From Cryptomeria japonica (taxonomy: Eukaryota; Streptophyta; Pinopsida; Cupressales; Cupressaceae), in the NCBI RefSeq assembly GCF_030272615.1, contig NC_081410.1:574319241-574379240 (forward strand): 60,000 nucleotides of DNA. The letters are read 5' to 3'. The stretch's first letter is position 1, and every line of letters starts with the position of its first letter. Made by a program: the position numbers and the translations under genes. Shown piece by piece: positions 34,209 through 45,652 of this stretch. The notes under the pieces were generated by a model. That model worked only from the letters and a program-made list of their open reading frames with translations, was not told the DNA's origin and did not search any database.

Positions 34209-35170
34209 ATGAGTCCTAACAAATTTCCACCTTTAACTCCACATAATTATGCATCATGGAAAATTAAAGTATGGAGTAAACTAATGGAAAAGGGTCTCAC
34301 ACACTACATAGATGGAACAATAACAGCACCACCTGATCCTAAGGCTGATCCAAATGCTCAATTAGAATGGCTCACAAAGAATTGCATGGCTCTTGGAACC
34401 TTACGCAAGTATGTATTAGATGACCTCATTTTTCACATTGAGAAGTGTAAAACAATCAAAGAGGCTTGGGATATGTTTCAAAAATTATATGGACAAGTTG
34501 ATGAGATCAGAGGCTATCAGATTGACAATGAGCTCACCAACTTAGATCCCAAGAGTTTTGATACAATCCAAGATTATGTCACCAAAGCAAATGACTAAGA
34601 GAAAAGCTTAAGGATTGTGGAATTGACAAAAAGGATGCTCAATTCATATTCAACTTGTTGGATAAGCTTGCACCAGAATATGTAGCATTTGTGTCTAGCT
34701 TCCAAACTCATCGTTTGACAGTGGGGAGTTCTTATGTTATGCCTTCATTTGATGCTTTCACAGAAATGTTGATATTGGAACAAACTAAGTTTTGAACATG
34801 GGGTTTCTCAAGTCTTCAAAGTCCAAGGCTTTGGTAGAAAATCAAGGAAACCAAGGAAGTCAAGGCAAAAATTCTAATAAGAAGAAGAAGCAATTCAAGT
34901 CTAAGCCACACCAGGAAAAAGGACAATCATCCTCTCCATCACAAGGCGATTTTTCATCCTCTTCCAAGAAGGGGACACCACCTAAGAAGTATAAACCAAC
35001 TTGTGCATATTGCAAAAAGTATGGTCATGATGAGCATCGATGCCACGCAAAACAAGTTGATGAGTTAACCAATCTTCTTAAGAAATACAACATCAACTTG
35101 CCATCCACCTACACAAAGAAGGATTCATCTCCTTCTTCTTCCTCAAAGTCTAAGGGAAAAGGGAAAGCAT
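34209..35170 (+). pseudogene. copia Gag with CCHC knuckle
   Basis: Capsid/nucleocapsid protein. ATG 34209 (MSPNKFPPLTPHNYASWKIK) is the typical copia Gag start, and YASWKIKVW marks the UBN2-type Gag domain. A one-base deletion near 34595 ends the first frame at TAA 34596. The next segment reads REKLKDCGID in another frame and runs to TGA 34793-34795 (CGA decay). The knuckle CAYCKKYGHDEHRC lies at 35002-35043 with perfect CX2CX4HX4C spacing. A Lys/Ser-rich linker follows. Confidence 0.88.
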
Positions 35171-36575
35171 TTGTCACTTCAACAAGTTCTTCACAGCAAT
35201 GGATACTTGACTCGGGTGTCTCATATCACATGGGTTCTACAAAGGAGTAGTTTTCTTCATTGGAGCCATCTAAGGTACCCCACATTTACATAGGTGATGA
35301 TACACAAGTAGAGGTTGAAGGGAAAGGTTCAGTTGACATGGATGATGGAACATTTGAGAATGTTCTCTATGTTCCTAACTTGTCTACCAACCTTCTCTCC
35401 ATCTACCAAATCACTCACTATGGGAATGGGAAAAAGGTTGAGTTTACACCAGATTCAGTTGTGGTAAAGGAACTTAATGATGATGCTTTGGTAGTAGTGG
35501 GACAAGTTAATGACAACTCAAGGCTTTATTCATTCTCCCACTTTGTGCCAAGTTCACCTTCTAGGGCCTTGCTTACTCATTCAAATTCAGAAAGTAAGCT
35601 TTGGCATGAGCGGTTTGGTCACCTCAACTACCGCTATCTTCAGCAGCTAAGCACTAAAGACATCGTCACAGGTCTACCTCGAATTAGTTTTTCAAAGGGT
35701 GTATGTTCAGGTTGTTCCATGGGCAAGCATCCCGAAGAGAAGTTTGATAAAGGGTAAACTTGGAGAGCTTTGGAAGTTCTTCAACTTGTTCACAGTGATG
35801 TAGCAGGTCCATTTCTAGCACCTTCATTTAGCAAGGCCCGCTATGTCCTTACCTTCATTGATGACTACTCCCGCTTCACTTGGGTCTACTTTCTCATTCA
35901 TAAGAGTGAAGTATTTGATAGATTTAAAGACTTCAAGACTCGTGTGGAGAAGCAATCAAGGAAAGTGGTCAAGATTCTTCGCACAGATAATGGCAAGGAA
36001 TATGTGAACAAGAGACTTGAGGATTTTTATACATTTGAGGGGATTGATCTTCAGCATTTTGTTGCATACACTCCATAGCAAAATGGAGTTGCAGAACACA
36101 AGAATACAACTCTAAAAGAAATGGCTAGCTGTATGATACATGCATGTTCTCTTGATCCCACCTTTTGGGCAGAGGCTATCAGTTGTGCCACACACATCCA
36201 GAATCGGGTTCCTCACAAATATTTGCAAGGTATTACTCCTTTTGAAGCTTGGGCTTGTAGGAAACCGATTGTGAGACATTTCAAAGTCTTTGGGTGTCCA
36301 GCATGGGCTCGCATACCTCCACAAAAGCACAAGGCATTGGAACCACAGAGTCAGACTTGCATATTTGTTGGATATCCCAAGGGTGTTAAGGCATACAGAT
36401 TGATGGATCCAGAGACACACGAGGTATTCATTGAGAAGAGTGTACACTTTCAAGAAAGCTCTCCTAGTTTAGCTTCTCTACCTCCTCCACCTTCCTCCAT
36501 TGTGGATAGTGATGTTATTGATTCAGATGATGAGACTCCCTCAACTCCGACTCGCAGGGTTACACCTCTGTAAGG
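35171..36575 (+). pseudogene. copia protease and integrase
   Basis: Protease active site ILDSGVSYHM (about 35203) has Asp-Ser-Gly intact, with Val for the usual Ala. The GAG-pre-integrase/HHCC region is LWHERFGHLNYRYLQ ... CSGCSMGK (35600-35730). Catalytic core: LVHSDVAGPF, LRTDNGKEY and QNGVAEH(K) supply Asp, Asp and Glu. Stops: TAG 35248, TAA 35755, TAG 36076 (within TP-Q-QNG) and TAA 36571, all consistent with CAG/CAA. The C-terminal Val-Phe-Gly-Cys region (HFKVFGCPAWARIP) is clear at about 36280. Non-functional. Confidence 0.9.
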
Positions 36576-38275
36576 TCCACTTGCAGTTGAGAAGCCTCAT
36601 TCTCCACCTCCACCTAGACCTCATTGGGCTCAACAGACACTTGAGTCCGTGGGTTCTCTTGTTGGCGATCCTTCAGATACATGGAGAACTCGATCACAAC
36701 ATCAAGATCTTCCACATGCATTCATTGCTACCGCTTCCGATCCATAGACATTTAGGGAAGCATCAAGAGTTCCTGAGTGGGACCAAGTTATGGAGGAAGA
36801 GTATAGTTCCTTGATGAGGAACAACAAATGGGATTTAGTCCATCTCCCTAAGGGGAGAAAGATGTTTCGATGTAAGTGGATCTATCAGACCAAGTTTGCA
36901 GTAGATGGTAGTGTGGATAAGTATAAGGCTCGGCTTGTTGCAAAATTTTTCTCACAGGTTGCAGGTGTTGATTATACTGAGACCTTTGCACCCATAGCCA
37001 AGATGAACTCCATTCATTTGACACTTGCTATTGCTGCAGCTCATGGTTGGGCTGTACATTAGATGGATGTGAAGAGTGCTTTTCTTCATGGTGATCTTGA
37101 TGAGGAGATTTATATGGAGCAGCCATAGGGTTTCATCCAGGATACTTCCTTGGTTTGCAGACTAAGGAAATCTCTCTATGGCCTTAAGCAAGCCCCTAGG
37201 GCTTGGTACGCCAAGATGGATTCCTTTCTTCTCTCCGCAGATTTCACCAGGTGTCATTCCGATCCGAATGCCTACATTTTGCACCAGGATGACTCTCACT
37301 TGATAATTGTGCTCGATGTTGATGACTTGATCATTACAGGGAGTACTTCATCCATCATTAGCAGGGTCAAATTTGCTTTGCATGACAAATTTTCTATGAC
37401 TGACTTGAGTCTTTTGCACTACTTTCTCGGGATAGATATTTCACAGTCACCTTTTGGGATTACACTATCGCAGCCCAAGTATTCTCTTGATTTACTTGCA
37501 TGTTTTCATATGGCTGATTGTAAGCCTACCCCGACTCCCTTTGCCCCGACTCCCTTTCTTTCAGGAGTCAAGCTTGAGGCTCAGTGTTCCTCTCCACTCA
37601 TTGATGCCACTTTGTATCATCAGCTTGTGGGTAGTCTCATCTACTTGACTCATACACGCCCTGATATTTCATTTGCAGTTGGCATGGTTTCCCGCTTCAT
37701 GCAGGATCCACATGAGCTTAATTGGAAAGCTGCCAAATGCATCCTTCATTACATCTAGGGTACACATCACTATTGGATTCACTATGAAGCAGGCACAGGA
37801 CTTTTCTTGGTTGGTTACATAGACTCTGATTGGGCTGGTGATCTAGTTGATCGTAAGTCTACTTCTAGTTACAATTTTCACCTTGGTTCAGGCCCCATTT
37901 GTTGGTAGAGCAAGAAGCAACATGCTATTGCTCTCTCTTCGACTGAAGCTGAGTATCAAGGCGCTATTAATGCAGCGACTGAGACCATTTGGCTTTAGCA
38001 AATCCTCACAGAGTTTGGATTCACTACTCCACGGCCGACAGTCCTACATTGCGAAAATCAGAGTGCTATTTCCATCTTGAAGAACCTGGTCTAGCACTAG
38101 CAAACCAAGCACATCGAGATTCATATGCACTATATCTGAGAGCTTATCCAGGAGCAGGTCATTGATTTGCAGTATTGTCCTACAGTAGAGCAGGTTGCTG
38201 ACATATTCACCAAACCTTTCACTGAGAGTAAGTTCCAGCAGTTGCAAGCTCTCTTGGGGGTGCGGGATGTGTCAT
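36576..38275 (+). pseudogene. copia reverse transcriptase and RNase H
   Basis: RT: NNKWDLVHLPKGRK, CKWIYQTKF, YKARLVAKFF, TFAPIAKM, MDVKSAFLHGDL and SLYGLKQAPRAWY. The catalytic box reads DVDD (LDVDDLIITG, about 37312-37341), where YVDD is usual: a TAT-to-GAT change of the conserved Tyr. RNase H: DSDWAGD, RKSTSSY, ALSSTEAEYQGA and TKHIEIHMHYI. Stops at 36746, 37060, 37126, 37756, 37906, 37996, 38092 and 38098 are TAG where CAG is expected. TGA near 38137 fits CGA. Confidence 0.9.
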
Positions 38276-38546
38276 TAGGGGGGGTCAGCTGACTTCTCCT
38301 TCCTCTCTTATGGGGGGGACTTTTTCCTCTTTGAGGTTTTGTCCTTCTTCTTTGAGAGACTTTTGTACATTCATCTCTCTTTTGGGGGAGAGTTTTTTCC
38401 CACTGGGTTTTCTCCCTTTCTCCGTTTGTGAGAGATTGCATTGCATAGTTTTGCTTGCATATTGTACATGGGTACCTATCATGGCCTAGTAGCTGGGACC
38501 CATCTTGCATTGTTGACTTGAGTCTTCATTCCCCTAAGTTGCACTT
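38276..38546 (+). other. copia 3' untranslated region with G-rich tracts
   Basis: Several GGGGGG tracts (about 38277, 38311 and 38383) alternate with CTTTTTCC stretches before the true polypurine tract. Additional PPT-like sequences of this kind are common in copia 3' regions. Confidence 0.6.
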
Positions 38547-38556
38547 AAGGGGGGGG
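38547..38556 (+). promoter_or_regulatory. copia polypurine tract
   Basis: AAGGGGGGGG directly abutting the 3' LTR. Confidence 0.9.
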
Positions 38557-38989
38557 TGTTGGTGTAAATAAATATTCATTATGGATATTATTGCACTTAC
38601 TTAAGTTAACTTAGGATAATGCATCTCTTCGCACTTAGGGAAGTGTGCACTTAGGGATAGAGATTGTAGGAGAAATTCCACCTTTTGTGGTCTTATTTTG
38701 CTATTACACTCTACATTCGGTGGTTCATCCACCTCTTGTGGAATATTATATTATTTCTCGTACCTACCTTTAGTATTTCTTACCTACCCTTGTTTCTCAT
38801 TGAGCCACATGTCATATTTGTGTGCTCATACATCCATATGGCCTTGCCTATATAAGCAGGCTTCTATTCATTGTATTGGTTAATCCAGTTGATCATTTTG
38901 CATATTGATGAGAATACAATTTTGTTCTTGTCATTCTATTGTCTCTTTTATGCTTTTCATTGTGCCCTTGATCTTGGCAAAATCCTACA
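38557..38989 (+). mobile_element. copia 3' LTR (433 bp)
   Basis: TGTTGGTGTAAATAAATATTC start, AAAATCCTACA end, followed by TSD GCTTG (38990-38994). Confidence 0.93.
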
Positions 38990-39167
38990 GCTTGCATTAG
39001 GTGCACACGAAGCCAATTTATGGGATGCTAATCATTGTGAGTTCGACATTGAATAAATTTGTTATATAATTGAAGTTGCCTGACATATATCTCACACAAT
39101 GAAGGAAATTGGTAGTATAGAGACTTCTAATTCGTAAAGGGTAGAGTGAGAAATTACAGTTGCAGAA

Positions 39168-39622
39168 ATGGAGGCATCTAGTTCTATAGAGAAAAAGAGA
39201 TTAGCCAAGAGTTTGGAGTCAGGAGCTAAGAAATCCAAAATAGGAGAAGATTCCCTAGTTAGAAAATTGAACCAGGATATGATTGATCAAATGCAAGCAC
39301 CTCGCCCTAAGTCTAGAAGATCAAAACAACATCTACCTGGTCGGAATCAATTGGAAGATAGATACAAGGATTTCAAGGATGTTTGGACTAGGGTAAGGGG
39401 CTATGAATTTTTTTTATTCCATTACTTGAGGGAAAATAGGGAGGTTCCACTCTACAACCCCTGGGTTACAAATCTAGGTAAGCTAATTGTCCCTAATGTT
39501 TTTGTAAATTTGAAAGTGTTAGAGATTCTAGTGAGAAATTATAATTCTACGGGCAGATAAATTCAGACTCGAAATGGAGAATCCTTCATAACATTTTCAG
39601 TAGACACTATAAATGAAGTATT
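39168..39622 (+). pseudogene. ORF-A, 5' part: unrecognised large protein gene
   Basis: ATG 39168 opens a basic N-terminus (KKRLAKSLESGAKKSK), then a well-structured domain (RYKDFKDVWTRVRGYEFFLF, LGKLIVPNVFVNLKVLEIL). A TAA at 39558-39560 (CAA decay plausible) interrupts it. The frame then continues GESFITFSVDTINEVF to 39622, where element M starts. The sequence resumes exactly in phase after M's TSD at 46472. The family is not recognised. Its style (several conserved aromatic and Leu positions, then a Thr/Val-x-x-x-Ile-x-x-Val-Phe segment) recalls plant transposon-borne Gag-like or plant mobile domain-like proteins. Confidence 0.6.
39618..39622. repeat. TSD of element M (GTATT; right copy GTGTT)
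   Basis: GTATT before the left LTR and GTGTT (46467-46471) after the right LTR: four of five bases match, the difference being one transition. Confidence 0.75.
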
Positions 39623-40570
39623 TGTTAGGATTCCCAAAGATACTGAGAGCGGGGGGGTGAATCAGTATCTGACCAGTAATAATATTTTCTTAACTTATAA
39701 CATGAAAAGCATATTAAAACTGTGTACCAGTAAACTAGAAATAATGTAGCAAATAAGAATAACAACCACAACATGAAAAACACACCACAACACAATATTT
39801 TAACGAGGAAACCTGGTGTGGGAAAAAGCTCGGTGGGATTTGTGACCCACAATATTCACTTACTGGCCAATAAGAGAATATTACTGCTACAACAGGGGCC
39901 TGCACATGCAAGAAGGCCAAGTGCCTATAGCTCACTTCTTGATTACAAAGGAAGTCACACTGACTTACAAAAATGGATTATACTAATCCAATGTCTTGTA
40001 CTGCTTCAGATTAGCATCTACTATGCCAGATTCAGTACCAGTTTACGCTCTGCTACATACATAAACCTTTATCCAATAATTCGCATAATAGATTTGCTAC
40101 CCTCTAGATTTTGCATCATACCTTAACATATATAAAGTGATATACAATGATCTCATACATATATGAGTCATATTACAATCTGCCATGTCGGCTTACAAAA
40201 GATTTTACAATTAATTACAAAATACATTAATACAAAATTGATGTCAGCCAGGGTGCCAGTAATCTTCCTTTTTGGTGTCAGTGTTTTGTATGTCAATGTA
40301 GAGTTTATCGGTGCCTTAACATATATAAAGTGATCTATAATGATCTCATAAATATATGAGTCATATTACAATTCACCATGTCGGCTTACAAAAGATTTTA
40401 CAATTAATTACAAAATACATTAATACAAAATTGTTGTCAACCAGGGTGCCGGTAATCTTCCTTTTCGGTGCCGGTGTCTGCCTATCGGTATCACATGATT
40501 GCAAGGTTTCCATAAATGAAAATACCTTCAATCACTTATAATATCTCATTGGAGTGTGCATTTGCCAACA
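39623..40570 (-). mobile_element. element M 3' LTR (948 bp) with internal 193-bp tandem duplication
   Basis: Longer than the 5' LTR (814 bp) because CCTTAACATATATAAAGTG...ATCGGTG is duplicated in tandem (40121-40313 and 40314 to about 40492). The duplication is absent from 45653-46466, so it arose after insertion, or in only one LTR. Confidence 0.85.
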
Positions 40571-40765
40571 ATCTCCCCTTTTGGCATTGATGGCAACACT
40601 CATGAGAAAAATTCAAGAATGTATCCAAAAACTGAAGTCCAAAAAATCTTTGCCAAAAACTATATGTCCAAAAATGTGTGCTCCCCCTAAGCAGATAATC
40701 TTTACTTCCTTTTGACCATTTTTCTCATCACACTACTCCCCCTTTGACATCAATGACAAAGGTTG
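40571..40765 (-). promoter_or_regulatory. element M polypurine tracts
   Basis: On the minus strand AAAAGGGGAGAT touches the 3' LTR. A second purine tract, TCAAAGGGGGAGTAG, lies about 160 bp upstream (about 40727-40742). Duplicate PPTs of this form are typical of SIRE-type copia elements. Confidence 0.7.
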
Positions 40766-43700
40766 TCATTTGCTGTTAGTGGAGTCCTTCCTGGATTCTT
40801 GTAACTGGTGGGTTACAATCTGAAAAATATCTATCAAAATCACATTTAAACCATTACTAAATGATTTGCTATCTTTTAGTGCCTCTTGATTTCTCTGCAT
40901 TGTACCGGTGAGTATGTGCATTTTCTCTTCTGATGTCTTCAGTCTCAGAACTAGAGCCTCAAATACTTCTTTTCTCAAAGAAATGAGGTAATCCAGTTTG
41001 GGACCAAGTCTACATTTCAAGTCCTTTGCTTTATCCTTTATTCTTTCTTTGTCCTTTTCTAACTGCTTGATTTTCTCTTCTTGCTCTGCAATCTTCTTCT
41101 CTATCTCCAAAAATGAATCTGATGTACCTATCAGATTGTAAGCAATACTATTTATCTCATCTTGTGCTTTGCTGATTTCTTTGTCTGGATCCTCTGTTAG
41201 AATGTTTGTTTTACAAGTGTCTCTATACAGTTTCTTGAAGTAAAAAATTATCTCTCCAAGTTCCGATAATAGGGTATCCATTTTCTCTTTGTTCTTCTTC
41301 ACAATTTCCTCAAGGAATTTCTCTTTTTCTTTAATCATTCTCTCCTTAATTGTATCCTCATTTATTTGATCAACAGTTAATATGTTGCTGGTGATGAACT
41401 TAGACAATATGTCTAGTTGACCTAAAGAATCTTTGTTATCTACAATACACTTTGGTTCTATCAGTTTAAGAATGGGAATTGTGTCATCAATTGCCTTATA
41501 GGCTTGTGCATTACATTTTGTGATCTTCTTTATTGAATCCAATAAGACCTTTGTTACATTTGTAGGTCTAAATCCTGCCATAGAAGTACTAGATGTCTGT
41601 CCAACTGCCTTCACAATATCCATACTACCAATTGTAGTAATCACCTTTCTTGGTTCGACCTCTGGTAAGTTAGTCTGTATTTGCATTTCTACAAACAAAG
41701 GTTTAGGCTTTTCAGTTTTGGCTGATGGCACTGTTTCTGTTTGAACCTATGTCTGAACCTGTACCTATTCTAGTTTCTCTATTTGTGTCTCAGAAGGTTT
41801 CTCTGAGCTTTCAACTACCATTTTTTTAGATGTATTCTTAGTTTGTACCTCTGTACTTTCCTTAGCTGGTTCTTTTGATGGTTTTTTAATTGTATCTACC
41901 AGTTTCTCAGTGGTATCCTCTGTCGATTGCTCTATCTGAGTAGGTTTTTTTGTGTTTATATTTATAGTTTCATTTACCTCAACCTCAGTATCTTTAGCCA
42001 GTGACTCAGTAGTCACATCTGTCCTCTTGTCCTCAATGGTTTCTTTATCAACCACAACATTTACTTCTTGAGTATCAATATTTACATTGTACAAAACTTT
42101 AGACTCAAGATTTGTATCCTCTAATGGAGTCTCCATACTCTCAGTAGCCGGTTGACTATCAGTAGTATCTACCGGTGGAGTATCTAAAGGAGGTGGGGGT
42201 ACATTATCAATTATTTTAAGGCTTAGAGGACCACCTACCTTACCTTTCCCTTTATCCTTATCCTTTTGATATACTTTAATAGCCTTTGGTCTAAGTAATT
42301 CTTCCTGTTTTTCTTTTTCCACAAAGAATATATCCCATGCATCTACTGTTTCCTCATAGACTTCATTTACTCTACCTGCCATCAGTACTACATATCGGTG
42401 AGTAGTGGAGAATATTGTCTGGTTTGCTTCACTGATAAGTTTATCTATTTCATCATTTGAGTTGACTGGATGTACTGCAAGTAATTTTTCAATCTTAATT
42501 TTCTTGTCCAGATCATTTGGTATTTCATCAACAACTTGCATAAAAAATTTATTATAAATATCCAAGTGTAAGATTACATTGTTCTCTATGCTTTCCTTGT
42601 CATCTGTTGATAGTGTGTTGTATATTTTGTTGATGTTCTTCAGCTTACCATCCTTAGTGATTTCATTAAGAAGTTTGTCTATTGGGGCGATATCTTGTTT
42701 CATCTTCTTCTTCTTAGGAGTCATTTTTTTTTCACTAGAGGCCTTACTACTTGTTGTTTTTGCCTTGTTTTCCTGGGTGTAGGTCAGGGTACCGGTGAGG
42801 GTTTTCTTTTCCTTTCTACCCTTTATATACTATTGGTATATCACTCTCAGAGGAGGTTCCAACCGGTGAAAGATGAGCTTCCAGTTGAAGTCCTTCCAAC
42901 TCACTTTATTTTATACCAGTTTGCTTCAAAATATCTTCTTTAATTGCTTTAGCCTATTGGGTTCCTTTCCTTACCGTTGCTTCAACTTTCTTAACCCTTT
43001 TTCTAGATTGAATTCCACTTTCTATTGTTTCAGCATTTCCAAAAACTTTCTTAGTGGGTTCCTTTGGTGCTTCAAGGAGGGCTTTTACATAAGTTTCAAT
43101 AATATTGTCATCTATCTGATAGCCCATTTCAGTTACCCAGATAGTTCTAGGGACAACTGCCTCCATCTAGATTTCATCCTTTTTTACTACAAAACAAATT
43201 TCTTTCTATACTTGTCCACAATAGCTTATGACAGTCTTACTCTAGTTTTCATTCAAGCCTTTAATGCTTGAAAGTGTTCATTTAAGTTTTTCTCCCATAT
43301 TGTTTAGTAGATCCAATAGTTGTTTTCCTACCTGAATGTCAAAACCAAAATCTCTTGCACCAATACTGGGTACTTGTTTAGTTATATACAACATCAGACA
43401 AACAAGTAAATTTCCAAATCTGAATGTTCCTTTCTTATCTCCTTTAATTTTCCCCAGATTGTCTATCAATTCATCTTTGATCCATTCGCATACATCTATC
43501 CTAGCATTGTTGTTGACCATGTCATATGCACTTTTGATACATAGGCTAGAAACTGAGTTCAACCTATTTGCATGTGTAGCTTTATAACCTAAGATCATAC
43601 TGATAAATCTGATATTTATGTCCTTTACATTGTTTACCCTTAGAGACCTTTTGTCAAATGTTGCACTGGTTAAATCCATCACTGTGTCATTTGAGACTCT

Positions 43701-44162
43701 CTTTGTTTTGTCAGGTCTGCTACCGGTGGAAGGTAACCCCATTATAGCCTTGATGACTTCCTTTGTGATTTTATGAATTGTATCCAATTAAAAAAATTCA
43801 CCATGAACTCTTCTTAGCACAATCCTTATAATATCCTTGGGAAAATCCAGGACACTAAGGATTTCAGTAAAACCTAGGGTTTCCACTATCTTATGTTTCA
43901 GCTTGATATTTCCAGATTCACCACAAATCATAGTGCTATACATTTTTTTGATCTCATCATCACCTAATTCCTTTATATAACAATGTATATACATCCTAGG
44001 GTCTTCAACATATACTACTCCCTTAGGAATTTGAGAAAATGCACCTATGCTATCATCTTTCTTTGCTATTTCAGGAACCAGTTTGAAAATGGGTCTAGGG
44101 CACTTAATTACTTCAACAACTATAGGATTTGCAATAAATTCAGGAGTGGATGAAGATGCCAT
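40766..44162 (-). pseudogene. element M ORF2: large protein of unknown function
   Basis: From ATG 44162 about 1100 codons run to 40766 in almost one frame, interrupted by a few stops (TAA 43785-43787; clusters near 43170-43277, 42725-42950 and 41732-41764). N-terminal domain 44162-43290: CPRPIFKLVPEIAKK, IHKITKEVIKAIMGLPSTG, VCEWIKDELIDNLGKIKG and FRFGNLLVCLMLYI. Middle (42724-42230): a helical domain. Linker (42230-41765): very rich in Thr, Glu, Lys and Pro. C-terminal part (41731-40766): includes a strong coiled coil (EKKIAEQEEKIKQLEKDKER). It occupies the place of pol. No polymerase or nuclease motif. Possibly a Gag-like or accessory protein; the function is unknown. Confidence 0.6.
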
Positions 44163-44499
44163 GATTATAAATACCTCAATCTACCTTTAGGATGAATGCT
44201 TTGATGAACTGCTTCACTTTTTTGCTAAGGATGCCTTCGCTTGGGAATTTTTGTACTCTCGAAGATTTGAATGCTTGGTGAATGAAAAAGGAGCCAAAAC
44301 ACTTGCTTCATAATGTTATTTTCTCCAACTACCATATTTAATGCTCATAGGTTAAGTCACAACTTAACTCATTTGCTGGTATAGAAGTAATCTCAACTTC
44401 TCACCATCAGCCGAGGGAATAATAGCATGTTTTTCATTTTGTTGCTAAACCCCCAAAGTATTTTCCTTCAGTTAGATGAAGAGTCCCCTGTCAGTGGAG

Positions 44500-45608
44500 T
44501 GATACTCTGTTCTACCAGTGGAGGGGTATTCCCTTCAACATTATGATCTGACTTTCTGATCCATTATTTTGAGAATTCTTGCTTTACCTCTTCAACATTT
44601 TCTTTACCTTTCAAACTAGGACCTTTGTTATTTGTCGATGGGGACTTGCTTCTACAAAATTTTGCAATATGTCCAATTTTGTTACAAGCATAACAAGTCA
44701 CATTTTTTTTTTTGAATAGCTTTCCCATATCCTATGTCGGTATGTGTTCTGCATTGATTAGATAAGTGTCCAAATCTTCCACAAAAATAACATCTTACAT
44801 TCATTCTACAATTTTCAGAGTTATGACCAACTTTGTTGCATTTAGAACATTGATCGGTGGGTGTATTAGTGTTCTGATAATTTCTAGATCTACACTGATT
44901 TTCTCTATGACCATACTTGTTATAGTTAAAACATTTCCCATTGAATTTGTAAGCATTAGGTTGTCTTACCAGTTTGCTATGAGCATGAGTGTTTGCAATA
45001 TCGGAGCTTTCACCAATTTCAAAGCCAAGGCCATTTGTATCACCATTAGGTTTCTGATTCTTCAGCATGTCAACAAGTTCTTCTGATGTTTTCTTGAATT
45101 TCTCCTTGTGTTGATTTGCAGTAGTCAATTCATTCTCCAAGATTCCTTTCTGTCTTATGAGTTTAGTTCTGTCATTTTGTGTATGCATCAGATCTATCTT
45201 CAACATATCATTTTCATGACTGAGTCTTGTGTTTTCATTTCCAACATCATTTAGTCTTCTAACCAAGTCTTCTTCGTTCTTCTTTCTGTCTTCAATTTCT
45301 TTACAAAATCTCATAGTCATATCTTGCATCTCATTCTTTGTTGTACTTATTTCTTGTCTTAGCTTGTTTACCAAATCATTAAGAGTTTCATTTTCATCTT
45401 CCTCTTTCTGCATCTTCTCACAAAGTTCTCTTCTTTTATTCCTTGCTATAGTGTAATTTTCTTGAAGTTCTTGAATGATATCCCGAGCAGCCTTCAGATC
45501 TTCCTCAAGTTTGATATTCTTCACCTTTTTTGCATCATAGTCTGAAAGAGTTGTTTCTAATTGCTTTCTCAAGTTTTCCATCTCTACCGGTGACAAGATC
45601 TTCCTCAA
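44500..45608 (-). pseudogene. element M ORF1: coiled-coil Gag-like protein with CCHC knuckles
   Basis: The minus frame from 45608 begins MRKILSPVEMENLRKQLE and is a long heptad-rich coiled coil for about 190 residues. Knuckles follow: CFNYNKYGHRENQC (second Cys replaced by Tyr), CSKCNKVGHNSENC and CYFCGRFGHLSNQC. An A-run (44701-44710 region) shifts the frame. In the next frame a fourth intact knuckle, CYACNKIGHIAKFC, is at about 44652-44693. The layout matches the C-terminal half of SIRE-type Gag. The usual N-terminal Gag domain is absent. It probably binds nucleic acid in particles supplied by a helper. Confidence 0.75.
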
Positions 45609-45638
45609 GTTGTTAGGCTTCTAAAAATGGAGGACTAA

Positions 45639-45650
45639 GCTCTGATACCA
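45639..45650 (-). promoter_or_regulatory. element M primer-binding site (initiator tRNA-Met)
   Basis: Plus strand GCTCTGATACCA is the reverse complement of TGGTATCAGAGC. It lies two bases from the right (5') LTR. Confidence 0.93.
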
Positions 45651-45652
45651 AT

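Larger units (their letters stand above)
32221..38989 (+). mobile_element. complete, decayed Ty1/copia retrotransposon (6.77 kb)
   Basis: LTRs 32221-32652 and 38557-38989 begin TGTTG and end CTACA. TSD GCTTG is exact on both sides. PBS and PPT are present, and the internal order gag-PR-IN-RT-RNase H is the Ty1/copia order. I count about 11 substitutions and one indel between the LTRs by eye (about 97% identity), so it is younger than the gypsy relics. The coding region nonetheless has more than ten stops, nearly all explainable as C-to-T. Confidence 0.93.
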
